DNA from: Sambucus nigra
Lineage: Eukaryota > Streptophyta > Magnoliopsida > Dipsacales > Adoxaceae
Direction: 5' to 3'
Assembly (NCBI GenBank): GCA_949130495.1
Contig: OX422214.1
Location: 7,238,046-7,302,045 of the forward strand
DNA: 64,000 nt
A model generated the notes under the pieces. It did not search any database. It had not been told where the DNA came from and saw only the letters and a program-made list of their open reading frames with translations. The position numbers and the translations under genes are program-made. This document shows, in pieces, positions 23,803 to 34,477 of this stretch. How positions within the stretch are numbered: the first letter of the stretch is position 1; each line of letters begins with the position of its first letter.

Positions 23803-23925
23803 TCAGTTCTCCACTGCATACACCATTGAAAGAGTAGTAAATCCTACACCGTTCTTTGCCTACACAACCTCTGCCCCGTTATTCTGGATCCTCACTATCA
23901 GCTCTTTCACTTCCTCGTCCTTGAA
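23803..23925 (-). pseudogene. NAD-malate dehydrogenase fragment
   Basis: The minus strand reads DEEVKELIVRIQNNGAEVV, a stop, then AKNGVGFTTLSMVYA. This matches the C-terminal block of plant organellar malate dehydrogenases (RIQNxGTEVVEAKxGxGSATLSMAYA in general form), enzymes that interconvert malate and oxaloacetate. The in-frame TAG stands where the family has Glu. Only about 35 codons remain, so no activity is possible. Confidence 0.75.
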
Positions 23926-23983
23926 TTTTTTATTCCAGAGAAATCAATCAGTAGATATAACCTTCAATTATCATTTGAGGAAT

Positions 23984-24040
23984 ATGTCTTATTGTGGAGG
24001 AAAGTGTGGGTGTGGGCGTGGGTGTGGTTCTAGCTACCAT
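23984..24040 (+). pseudogene. Type 2 metallothionein N-terminal fragment
   Basis: The frame MSYCGGKCGCGRGCGSSYH begins with the Cys-Xaa-Xaa-Xaa-Cys-Gly-Cys cluster of plant type 2 metallothioneins, small cytosolic metal-binding proteins (usually MSCCGG at the start). The second residue pair has lost one Cys (Y for C), and the spacer and C-terminal Cys cluster are missing. It lies on the strand opposite the malate dehydrogenase fragment, 60 bp away. Confidence 0.6.
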
Positions 24041-24129
24041 ATCACTAAAAAATATAGAGAGAGTGCAACACACTTTAAAGCGAAAACAACCTCAACAATT
24101 CAAAAACTAATACAAATTTCATTTCATTA

Positions 24130-25450
24130 ATTGCAAATAATATTTCAATAGTCCCCTAAAAAATTCAGCGACACAAATTAAATGAAAGCATACACCAATA
24201 TTAAATTAAATGAAAATGAGTTTGTATAAAAAAAATTGCAATAAACAGTTGGGACATTTAAGTATCAATGTATCTCCCCTATCTCCCATATAAAAAAAAT
24301 TCAACATTTTCTTGTAATTTTAAGTCGCAATAAGATGCTTTTCATCCATTTTTAAAGATGGGAGAGTCTGGATGGATCTCCCCTGCAATCTGGATGTTTA
24401 AAACTCTTAGGAGGCTGCACATATACACAAAACAAAAGGAAATAAACGTTAGGTAATGCTAACAGATCTGATGTAAAAATTATGTATTTTTATTGTTTAC
24501 AAATCGATAAACGAAACCAAAATAAAAATGTCACCTCCCAATCTATTATCATAACATGAATAAAACATGGAAAACAAAACATCATTTGCAGTACATTATT
24601 ATTTTACCTCGCCTAAGAGCATGCATTACTTTATTGTTAAAAGAGATGTAACTGAAACTTATAAGGGATAACAAAATCAGCACTACAAAATCACTATGAT
24701 TTACCTACTCCGTAAGATCTTTTCATAATGCCCATTTGCAGTAGCTGTAATCATTTCTTCCTATGGACGTGACTCGATAACTAAATCCTCACAAATCACC
24801 TTGGGGCAGTAGATGTAACTATTTTCCATGGGTCTATCACAGTGAAAATGATGGGCAAAGTCAGCAAAAATGAGATTTTGAATCAAATATCATAGCAGTA
24901 AACATGGCATGTATACAATAACAATGCTAATGGTGCAACATACATAAATTTAACAATGTTAATAATGTAATGAGCAAAAAAATACAATGCGTGATAATCA
25001 CACAGACTTGAAAACTTGCTGCAGCATACATAAATTTACTAACATACATATACGAATTTTGACTTATATACTTTTATGGCAAATTTTGAGTTACATACAT
25101 AAATTTACCAACATACATACACGTATGTATGTTGAGTTTGATTCGAACATGAGTATAAACCTGATATTTTCAAACACTATATACCTAGCATTTGAGATTC
25201 AAAATTCATAAAAGAAACTGTGTGACATATCAAAGTGAAAAATAAAAGTATATAAGCTAAATATGTCATTTTTTACCACTGACATTTATCTCCAGTTACT
25301 GAACTAAACTGGTCAACGATTTATAAAATGTGATTTTGCACAACTCTTATAGATCTTATGGTGTTCCCTGCCACGGTTCTACTAACCATAATCCATTTCT
25401 TAAAAAGAATAGTATTCTGCAAGTCCTTCATTTCTATTCTATCAAAATAC
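24130..25450. other. AT-rich DNA without recognisable genes
   Basis: Only short open frames are present. A near-perfect palindrome CATACATACACGTATGTATG (25112-25131) lies within repeats of 'acatacataaatttac'. Nothing else is supportable. Confidence 0.5.
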
Positions 25451-26040
25451 TCATGGAGTAACATGGATCATAAGATACTCATTCCTGTTCTTAAAGGCAT
25501 ATATCAGAATGCATGTTGTCTTGTTTGAACTTTGCTTTAAATTGATCAATTTTGGTTCCTCACGGGAACCAAATCCACTATGTAGTCGAGTGGTGATTCC
25601 CCAACAGCTATTGATCATGAATGAAACTTGCATCCTTATACCAGAAGAGTCTTTGGTGGACTGAGCTTGAGGTTGCTCTCGCGCCTGAGCAGCGTGAGCT
25701 TGAGCAGCAATAATTATCGGAACTGTAGCCATTGTAGCTGAAGAAGGTGCCATGGGTACTTGGCTGAGATTTCCCATAGAGGTCGTGGTATCTAATGCGA
25801 TCATTAATAGACTGTGAGGCAGGTGATTGAACTTGCAATCGGTTTCCACACACCTGCAATTAAGGTATTTTTGGGAAACTTCCCCAAGAGATGCAATCTC
25901 ACCAATTCCAGGAAAAACTGCTCCTCCCGAAGCACCAAAAATAATGCTCGAAATCATTCCAAGCAGCCTTGGAAATGCCCCTGATACAGAACGCCAGTGA
26001 GAGCTTCTAGAACGATTGGTTTTCCATCATTCGTCTCCCA
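25451..26040 (-). pseudogene. CCCH zinc-finger protein fragment
   Basis: On the minus strand a frame holds CRCVETDCKFNHLPHSLLM, the last two Cys and the His of a CCCH zinc finger, followed by LSQVPMAPSSATMATVP and an Ala/Gln-rich stretch (IIAAQAHAAQAREQPQAQ) typical of plant RNA-binding CCCH proteins. An acceptor-like 'taattgcag' sits inside the finger codons near 25860, so exon and upstream intron or exon pieces seem joined. Upstream (25960-26040) Ser/Arg-rich residues occur in other frames. The first zinc ligand region and the rest of the protein are missing. Confidence 0.5.
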
Positions 26041-27774
26041 ACAACGGACACCCAACATTTGAAGAAGATGGAGATGGACTGAGTTGACGAAGAGTACTCC
26101 CAGAAAATTCTAACCACCTGATGAATAGAAATTCAAAAAAATAGTGATACAAAAAAACTAGAATGGTGATAAACTTAGAAAAATTTGAATAGTGATAACA
26201 CTCAGAAAAATTTCCATTGGACACTACAAGGGTTCAAGGGATGCTTCAGATGCCCTTGCAACTTCAAAGAGATCTCGTAGTCCCTTATCCACCAACCAGT
26301 TGCAAGCAACAGGTACTAAAACAGTTCCACAACCAAATAATGCATCTAATAATCAAGAAGACCCTGATAGTGTTTATAGTGTTTATTCATATGATAAAAT
26401 TTGGGATTTTTCATTTTACCTTTGAAGACCCTTTTGATTCCTGGTGTGGATCTTCCTCCACACTTTTTTGGACTTCAATTGCATGTGGATCTGTGTATTC
26501 ATAGTGTGTTTTCATATAAAGACTATTACAAATACTCGGTAGCTCACTTCATAATTATTCAAAAGTGTGTAAAGTGGCTAAAGTATACATTGAAATCCTT
26601 ATCTAACCATTTAGAAAGAAGTGGAGAAAAAAGAATTAGAGTTCATAATAATAATATGACACCATAAAAATCGTATAATTTTTTAACAAAGTACTAATTG
26701 CCTCAATACCATGCACAATGTAAGCCGAGCATAGCTTCCGTGCCTCATATTAACAAAATTGAAACAAAGAAGATTAAGAACAATGTTCATTTCCCGAATA
26801 AAACTACAGTTGGAAAAAATGAGTTGTACCAAAATATATATAAAACATAAACAACAGATTATGGGACCACAAAATAAGAAGCAAGACACTGCAACGCACT
26901 GCTGCTAAGCCTAGACCCAAGAACACATACCCATCCAAAGATGTACAACTAACCATTATTTCTTTTCTACAGAACAAAGATTAACAAAAAAGGAAATCAT
27001 TAAACATCATATTAATGACATAATACTCTAATGTTTAATCATTATCATGTCAATACATACAAATTATTAATCTACAAAAGGAAAAATACCTATTTAGATC
27101 CCAAAATGTTAGGAAAGCACCTGTTTAGATCCCAAAACCAGTGGATATAACTCTCGTAATCTGAAAAAGGAAAAATCAATATATCTTAAAAAACAAAACC
27201 CTAAATCTACAAAAACATAAATATATACAAAGTCCTAAACATAAGAAACAAAGTCCTAAATCTATACAAAATCCTAAACATAAACATAAATATATCTTAA
27301 ATTACAAATCCCTAATCTGTACACAAAACCTAATATTTTAAACAAATCGCATAATAAGAAACTCTCACCACTAATAAAACCCTCGCACCAAAATAAACCG
27401 CACCATAAGAAATCACACCATAGAAAATGTAGAGAAATCGCACCATAGAAAATGTAGAAAAATTGCACCATAACATAAACATATCTTAACTTGATATAGT
27501 GATGTGTGTGTACGTGTGAAAGAAGCATCGCAGAGAGAAGTTGAAGAGAGAACGTAGAGGGAAATAGTGAGAGGAGATGATGAGAGTAAGAAAAGTGAGT
27601 AAAATGCTAAAATACCATTATACCTTTTTTTGAATTTTGATGGGAAGGGAGAAATAAAATTAGAGTGTGTCAAAAGAGGGGGAAATCAAAGATGTAGGGC
27701 AAAAGAGGCATTGCAAAATAAACTATCTCATGACATCATTTTTTGATCTTATGACATACATAAGTTTCCTACTT

Positions 27775-27776
<2 letters not shown>
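26041..27776. other. Leader-like and exon-like scraps of unit A
   Basis: A plus-strand stretch (26217-26390) reads SKRSRSPLST in a gene-like frame that I cannot assign. The block 27540-27700 is a pyrimidine-rich leader on the minus strand like those of the other two units. Duplicated 'gaaaaatacctatttagatcccaaaa' type sequence lies at 27085-27145. No intact gene. Confidence 0.35.

Positions 27777-27811
<35 letters not shown>
27777..27811. repeat. (TA)n between two head-to-head Helitron-like units
   Basis: About 17 TA units are flanked by near-complementary arms: TCCTACTTTAT on the left (27767) and the reverse complement of TCTACTCCTTTAT on the right (27821). Confidence 0.9.
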
Positions 27812-27814
<3 letters not shown>

Positions 27815-28370
27815 GAGTAGACGATTTTTACTATTCAATAAGATGATAACTTAATTAGGGGTGAGGATGTTGCCAACTAGGCATGAAATGGACCGCTGAG
27901 ATTATTTCCCCCCATGTTGTAACAACCCAGGTTTTCGAGCGACTATTTTATACTATTTTGCCTAATGGGATAATTTTATAAAATAAGGAATGTTGGAGTA
28001 AATATTATTTCCCGTGAGACTTAGGGATAATATTTACTATGTTCTGACTATTTACCGTTATGAGAAGGTAAATAGTGTTATATTGTGTATTTTGCGTCGT
28101 TATATGTAAAACGACAGTTATGGCCTATATTTAAATCGGGTATAATTAATGAATTTAAAATGGAATTGGAACATAAAAATAGTTCACACTTTCCCGAATG
28201 CCAAAATAGGGGGTGCGGTTGTTTTTAGAATAGTCGAGATAGTCGAAATAAGTGCCCAGTTGTAATTTTTGAGATTTAGGCATTTTAAGGGGGTTATGAC
28301 TCAATTAAGTGGTTACGAGTCATTTTAGTGGTGTATTAGCAATTAGGAGTGGGGGTTTATATTTTGACCC

Positions 28371-28378
28371 TTATAAAT
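28371..28378 (+). promoter_or_regulatory. TATA box of the LARD-like 5' LTR
   Basis: TTATAAAT follows 'gaccc' and precedes a CT-rich initiator-like tract. The 3' LTR has the same element at 34931-34938. Transcription would begin near 28405, leaving a GA-rich leader up to the splice-donor-like site. Confidence 0.6.
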
Positions 28379-28529
28379 CCCCCACCCCCCTTTCTTTTTC
28401 TTCATTTGTGTGAGAGAAGCCAAAGGAGAGAGAGAGAGAGAGAAGAGAAAGTAGAGAGAAAGGGAGAGATGGAAGATTTGGGCCGGAACCCGTCGCTAAC
28501 GGAGGTGTTCCGAGACTACGAACCTCGAG

Positions 28530-30588
28530 GCAAGTTTCTTACTTGCTAGATATTGATTTAATGTGATAAAATTGCATGTATAGTTAGGTTTTGGAGATTT
28601 AACCCATAAATGGGTATTTGTTGATTTTGATGATTAAACCCTTAAATCTTAGTTTTAATTTGATTTGGGGATAAATTATTAGTTGTAAGTAGTGTAGGAA
28701 TGATTTGGTAGAATTAGATGTTGTTGATGTTGGGTAAAAGCAAAGAATGGAGGTTTTGGGATTTTAGGGTTTATGTAACCCGTCGCCCAAACTGGGCAAA
28801 ATCTCAGGACCGAATCGATTCGGCCTTATGGGCGAATCGATTCGGATAAGGAGAGGGATACAGGTCTTGCAGATCGAATCGATTCGGATTTAAAGCGAAT
28901 CGATTCGGCAATTGCAGAAGGTCAGTTTTTGCTCACCGAATCGATTCGGCTGTCTAGCGAATCGATTCGCAAGGGCGAATCGATTCGGCCCAAGGGGCGA
29001 ATCGATTCGGTTCCCCTGTTTTTGTGAGATTTTCTTATTTTGATTTTTTAGCCCTTTTTCTTTTAGGTCCAAGGTTTAGGAACCTTCCTTTGGGAAGTAA
29101 TGGGGAGTCCTAGAGGGTTGTATTGGGTAGACTAATGTCCTAGGCTAAGAATGGAGATTTAAGTTTACCCGAGGACTAGTTTGGATTAGGTTAATGTCCA
29201 ACTGATATAGGAGGTTAACCTAAAGATATATTTGAAGTTAAAATATTAATGTTGATATTTTGAGAGACACTCCATTATGGAGACTCACTTTGAGGGTTTA
29301 TGAATTATATGAACTATTTGAGGATATTTTGAGGTTAGTGGCACTTTGGGTCTTAGGTCATTAATAAAATGTATGACTTAATAAGAATAGTATGCACCTT
29401 CTAAAGCTTGGTGCTTAATGGCTAAATGGATGATTTTTGGAAATGTAAAATATGAGTTTTCAAAAATGGAAAAAGTAATGTTTTTCATAAATGATAATTT
29501 ATGGATACACACCTCTCTAAATCGCTATCATAAGGGAAGTCGCGCGCGTTGTGGTGAAGCCCCCTGGCTAATGATGCAGGGTGGATATAGTCCCTAGGCC
29601 ATGTGAGCGTTTGTTTATATTTTCTACGCTGGTTAGGAGATTCCAGGTGTGGTCTTGACTATCCCGCAGGCACATGGTCGCTTCCCGACGTTTCGATAGG
29701 ATCCCAGGTTGTCTTGGAGGCCCTGGAAGATGATATCCATTTAGGGGCGCGCACAGTGGGGAAACCCGGACGGGCGGTCTTAGAATCGTTATATATATAT
29801 ATATATATGAATATAACTATTCTAAATCAAGTTGGACTTGATGTTTGATGGATGCCATAAAGAGCACAGTAAAATGCCATATAGAGCATGATGAAAGTGC
29901 CATAAAGAGCACGATGTAAGGCCATAAAGAGCCTATGATGATGATTATATTCCTGATAAGGAAGATATTTTTACAAAGTGAACAATTGAGATAAATGCCT
30001 CTAGAGCATAAAAAGTATGATTATATTTCCTGATAAGGAACAAATTCATGAAATGAATTAGTGTATGATGAAATTGATTTGGTAAACACTTGATAAAGTG
30101 TTGTACCATTTATATGTATATTCCTAAAGATAGAATTAGGAATTGTGCCAATAGATGATGGATGGGTTTTACTTTTATATTTTCTTTGTGTAGCTGTAGA
30201 TGTGACCTCCCACACTTATGCACACACATGTATTTATTTATTATTTCGTGCTTAGGGTCTAATGGATCTCGACGATCAACCTTGCCTAAGTAGTAGTGTA
30301 ACGGGGGGGTTCCTTGTTTGGATTTTGCTTTGCGAGACACCCCACGCACGAATAGGGCATAGTGTTGAGAATGGGGAAAAGTTAGCCCTTAGTAGTTAGG
30401 GTTAACTAGAACATCTCACGATATTGCGTTAGGTTGCTGCTAGATTGAGAGGTGAGGAATATTATTGTTATCTGCGAGATATTTACGCACTTACCTGCCA
30501 TGCATTTTAGTCACATGGTAATCATATCAAACCCGGCCCTGACCGGTTTCTATATTTCCTTGTTTCTGCATATTCTTTGCCGTTACAG
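28530..30588 (+). other. Predicted GC-AG intron of the LARD-like transcript
   Basis: Exon 1 ends CTCGAG and the intron starts GCAAGTTTC. It would end TTGCCGTTACAG before GTGCTCTTCCGCATGGACAC. Both sites are intact in the 3' LTR, shifted accordingly, except for one change in the tract before the acceptor. If used, splicing removes the palindrome array and the box from the mRNA but not from genomic RNA. Confidence 0.4.
28810..29010 (+). repeat. CGAATCGATTCG palindrome array, 8 copies
   Basis: Eight copies of the perfect 12-bp palindrome CGAATCGATTCG lie in 200 bp with irregular spacers of 4-30 bp. All eight are intact here; the matching array in the 3' LTR (35370-35570) has one broken copy. 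Confidence 0.97.
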
Positions 30589-31086
30589 GTGCTCTTCCGC
30601 ATGGACACCCGTGTTTACATTTCCATTTCCAGTTGTCATGGAGCTACGGCATATTGTGGATGTTGTAGGATACTTGTTGTAGACTCTTCCCTCTATTGTA
30701 CTCTAGTTATGTTCAGTACATTTATTCGGGCGTGTTTGCCCAAGGTTTAGCACTCATTCATTATATTGTAAATATTGTATTGTAATACTTAATGTATTAT
30801 TTGTATTGGTCTGTGCACCGACAGCTTATTCGGTGATTATTTATTGTATTGTCATACTTTATTCATCGATTTTTGATACCCACCGTTTTTACTAATGGGG
30901 TTGTCTAAGTGTTTCTCTTTTACTTTTAAATTTTTGTATATGACAATCCGTTTTCTAAAATGATTGGTGGTTATCTCATACTATTATTTTAATCGACAGT
31001 GATGCTAAGAATGGACCATCTATGATTCCTGTAATTATTGGAGTATTGGGCTGGCCACCTATTATTTTAGTAGGCGGGTTGTCACA

Positions 31087-34000
31087 GATGGTATCAGATC
31101 ATTAGGTTCTAGAGTCCTTAGGAATCTGTGCGGATGTTTTACGTCTTCTGCGTTTCTCTATGTTTGATGTAGAGCCTTAGGAATAAGGTCGTTGAATTCT
31201 CTTGTGAGATTTCGTTCTCCTGCTATGGAATGAGAACCCCGAAGATCTTCTGCGCGATCGTGTGAGGCTTGTAAGCCGTTAGATGAAGGGCGCTGAGGAA
31301 GGCCGTTGTGAAGGCATCATAGGATGGGATTACTATAAGCTTTAGGCTGTGGTCGGGAATAAGGACCGATTTGGAGGTCTCTCCCTTTGCAGCATTATTT
31401 TATATTGCCGCCGTGACTACTAAGCACAGTGAAAATAGTTTTCCCAAGTACCGTTGTCGGTAGAGAGTGGTACTATGCTTGGGACTCCGAGCAATGTCAA
31501 TTCGGAGTTGAGAGGTTCTTATTAGGACCACATGTTGAAAGTTTGGTTGGATCGGGGAAGTGTAACCTCGTTCAGTGAGAGCGTAAGACCCGAGAGTTTG
31601 GCCTAGAGTTGGGTATAGGAGTGCTCAGGTGTGAGGATTTTAGGAAAACCTTTCACCCTTAGGAGTAAGGTTGAAGTGGCGGATATGATAGTCGCCTCTT
31701 TATGGTGGGGCAGAATGTTTTTCCCATAGAGAGTGCCATTCAGTGGAAATGCTAGGCTCGTAAGTAAGTGTTGGAAACACTTTTGGAGAAGCAGTGTTCA
31801 TGAGACCCCATTGGTGGACATCCACCCGGGGAAGACTCGTGGAGCTAAGGTTGGGGAAGCTGGTAGAATGTTCTCCTTGCTGAAGAAGTCAAGGGAACTA
31901 TGCGTTCTGATCTTGTCGATTGAAGATAACCGGCAAGAATAGAACTACTTGTTGAGTCATTGATGGAAGTAGTTTGGTTCGGGTAAGACTAGAATGACGT
32001 GTCTTAGAACTATCGATAGTAGCCAAGGAGGTTGGCTAGTATGTTGGTGGAATTTCCAACTAGGGTGCGAATAGTGCATTCCTTAGGTAAGATGGGAGTA
32101 GTTTGGTGTTAGCCCTAGATTCGGGTGCGTATATCGAGCTTGTGATGGTATCGGTGCATATTTTATATATAGTAAGTATATCTATGTGACTTCCATGATA
32201 GGGGAGTTCTGTATCTTCCTTCACACTCGTTATGGGGCGAGTGGTGATATATGTGGTACGTGCTACTTGTATTATATATTATACGAGTAGAGATATTCTT
32301 AGATTGGTTGGGGTGATAGCAAGCGAATATATCGTGAGGCTATCCTAGTTCTAGTTCTAGGAGGAGGACTAGTTGTTCTATAATATCTCTCCTGGATACA
32401 GGTTGAGACTTTATAGAGGTGGTTTACGGTGTGTAGATAGTTTCCTTTATTTTTATTTTTATTTTTATTTTATTCTCTTTGCTTGCTTGTTTGCTTTGCT
32501 TGTGTATGCTATTGCCTTATCTCCATGACTGGCTAGTTAAGGTGACTGTGTGGAGGGGTTCCTTGTTTGGATTTCGCTTCGGCGAGACGCTCCACGCATG
32601 AACCTTAACGACGTTGGTAGTGGAGAGATGTGCATTTTCTTTTCTGTTTTTTTTCTCCTTTTTCTTTTCTGTTGGTTAAGTGCTGGGTTGGAAGGTTTAG
32701 CCAAGAATCACGTATATGAGTGATTAAGGGCTAAGTTCATGTGCGATATATGAGCACTATGATAGTTTTCCTCTGACTAACGTGGGGGAAGACTAAGATT
32801 ATGGATGTCCGATAGGGACTTATGGTTGTGTCTTTATGAGAAGGCCATTTGTTTAGAGATATGTGTGTCTCTTGGGGTAGAGTATTGGTGGCATCTTACT
32901 GAAAGTAAATGCCTCAGTCGATAGTTATGGTAGGACGTAGAAGTATATATGTATTAGTAGAGTTTAGAGTTAGAATTCCGTCGACCCCGATCATGTGTCT
33001 TCGACCGTTACTTCTCGACGACTGACAATGCGAGGTAGTAGTGTAACGGGAGGGTTCCTTGTTTGGATTTCGCTTCGGCGAGACGTCCCACGCATGAAAT
33101 CGAGCTAATGTCGGAAGTCGGGAAAGGTCTTGGACACTAGGGATATTTAGTATTATACTTATACGGCTAGGTTAGGATATATAGATTGACCTTAGGATTC
33201 TTAGGATGCTAGGCCCTTAGGGCATGCGGCGTTAGTTTAGGAAGATGGTTTGGAGTTGACCACAATAAGTTGTGGGTTAACTCTAAGTAGGATTTGGTCC
33301 CTAGACGAGAAGTATGGGATTTCGAGCTTGTTAGAATGTTAGGCCATTAGTGGTGAGGCCTCTCGTAGTTAGAGGGTTACATGGGTAACCTACAGTTGGA
33401 GGAGTTGAAGTATAAGCTGACTTTTCTCCTGCACTCGTGTTGTTATGCTCGAGAGTGGATTTAACGAACGAGTCTTTGCCAGGAACGGGATGTGCTAATA
33501 TGGGAACATGGACCTATTGTTCGTGTGTCTCACATTTTTAAGAAGTGTCATCCCACGCTTGATTTAAAGTTCATGGCGGTAGTCTTTGCCTTAAATACTT
33601 AGAGGCATTTCTCCTGGACAGGAATTTGGAGTCTTTTCACGAATAACAAGTTTGTGACTGTGAAGGAATAGCGTTAGGATATTTCCTTTTGCTAAGGCAA
33701 TGCGAACGGGAGTAGTATAGGCGCCGAGTAGAGACCATCTTAAAGTTTATTCGTGGCATGGAATGCCAAGTGGAGTGAGCTTCACCGAGACGAGACATTG
33801 GTGTCAAGGTATAGGTAAAGTCTCCAGGAAGAATGGGAACCGTTGGGATATGGGTATATCCTACCACCCGTAAGTGGAAGGGTGGATTTGATTTAAGGTG
33901 AGATCGGAGTAGAAATTCTGTGGATCGAATTTTCTTGCAATAGTTCGGATCGTCTTCGATAAACGTTAGGCCGTGCATAGCCTTGTGTAGATGGCAATAT

Positions 34001-34477
34001 GCCTTGTCTACTCGTTGGAATGGAAGCAGCGAATAGTATATTCCTAGGACCGGGAGTGGTCCGAGAACCTTCCCTTAGATTGGGCTCAGTAAGCAAGTAG
34101 ACTTTCGAGGGTTACGCCAACGCGAATAGGAGTAAGTAGTGTTGGGGTTAGCGATTGCATGTTAGTGTAGTTATTCCCTAGTAGGGGTGTAACGTGTTTC
34201 GAAAAGTAAGGCAATTCGTGCCGAGATTGTATGGGTATCTCCTCCCGTAGTAGAAGGGTAGAATCGATAGTTCCTGAGGAACGATTGGTCGCTATGTTAT
34301 AGCATGATGTTGTGGGCTAAGATCGATAGCGATGACCTTAGTCTGAGTCCTATGGGGACATTTCCATTCGGGGGTTTGCTAGTATGATAGCACGGTTTTT
34401 ATTATAGTATACCCTTTATATAGTTATGGGTTACGCCTGAATTTTGAGGGCAAAATTCCCCTTTAAGGGGGGGAGTA
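31087..34477 (+). mobile_element. LARD-like interior: primer site, decayed gypsy traces, purine tract
   Basis: The primer site TGGTATCAGATC (31089-31100) differs at one position from the plant initiator-Met consensus. Around 33530-33640 a peptide DLKFMAVVFALNT followed by a stop and RHFSW recalls the RNase H region of Ty3-gypsy pol (A-VFALK-WRHYL). The box occurs twice (32559-32602 and 33015-33098). No functional frame remains. The interior ends with AAGGGGGGGAG (34465-34475). Confidence 0.7.

Larger units (their letters stand above)
22008..27780 (-). mobile_element. Helitron-like unit A, non-autonomous, with gene fragments
   Basis: On the minus strand it ends with a perfect hairpin (22020-22035), an 8-nt spacer and CTAG (22008-22011) followed by T, the standard Helitron 3' terminus. 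The 5' end lies in or beside the TA run at 27777-27811; a TC start reading TCTACTCCTTTATATA at 27821 is possible. It holds fragments of malate dehydrogenase, a type 2 metallothionein and a CCCH zinc-finger protein. No Rep or helicase motif was seen, so it depends on an autonomous relative. The 3' end is firm, the 5' end is not. Confidence 0.6.
27918..31086 (+). repeat. 5' LTR of the LARD-like element
   Basis: In order it shows a TATA box (28371-28378), GA-rich leader (28423-28470), donor AG|GCAAGT (28528-28535), eight palindromes (28810-29010), a TA run (29790-29808), four GCCATAAAGAGC-like repeats (29850-29940), the shared box (30250-30353), acceptor (30588) and conserved end motif GACAGTGATGCTAAGAATG (30999). 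The open frames in it are not supported as genes. Confidence 0.92.

Noticed and set aside
13330..27780. Treating the gene fragments as one normal multi-exon host gene
   Set aside because: They belong to unrelated families, lie on both strands, and each is a single broken exon.
27889..27912. 'ctgagattatttccccc' as the lost remainder of the truncated 3' LTR (5' LTR has 'ctgagattttttccacc')
   Set aside because: The match does not extend on either side, and the block fits better with the 5' region shared by the Helitron-like units.
28349..28549. 66-codon frame present in both LARD-like LTRs (also 34909-35109)
   Set aside because: It overlaps the TATA box and GA-rich leader, is Arg/Glu-rich from a GA repeat, and its conservation is explained by LTR identity.
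28810..29010. Regular palindromic repeats resembling a CRISPR array
   Set aside because: Units are only 12 bp, spacers are of irregular length and recur between LTR copies, and the context is a plant LTR without cas genes.
30021..30349. Minus-strand frames conserved between the LARD-like LTRs (79 and 64 codons)
   Set aside because: They are antisense to the predicted transcript and conserved only because the LTRs are recent duplicates.
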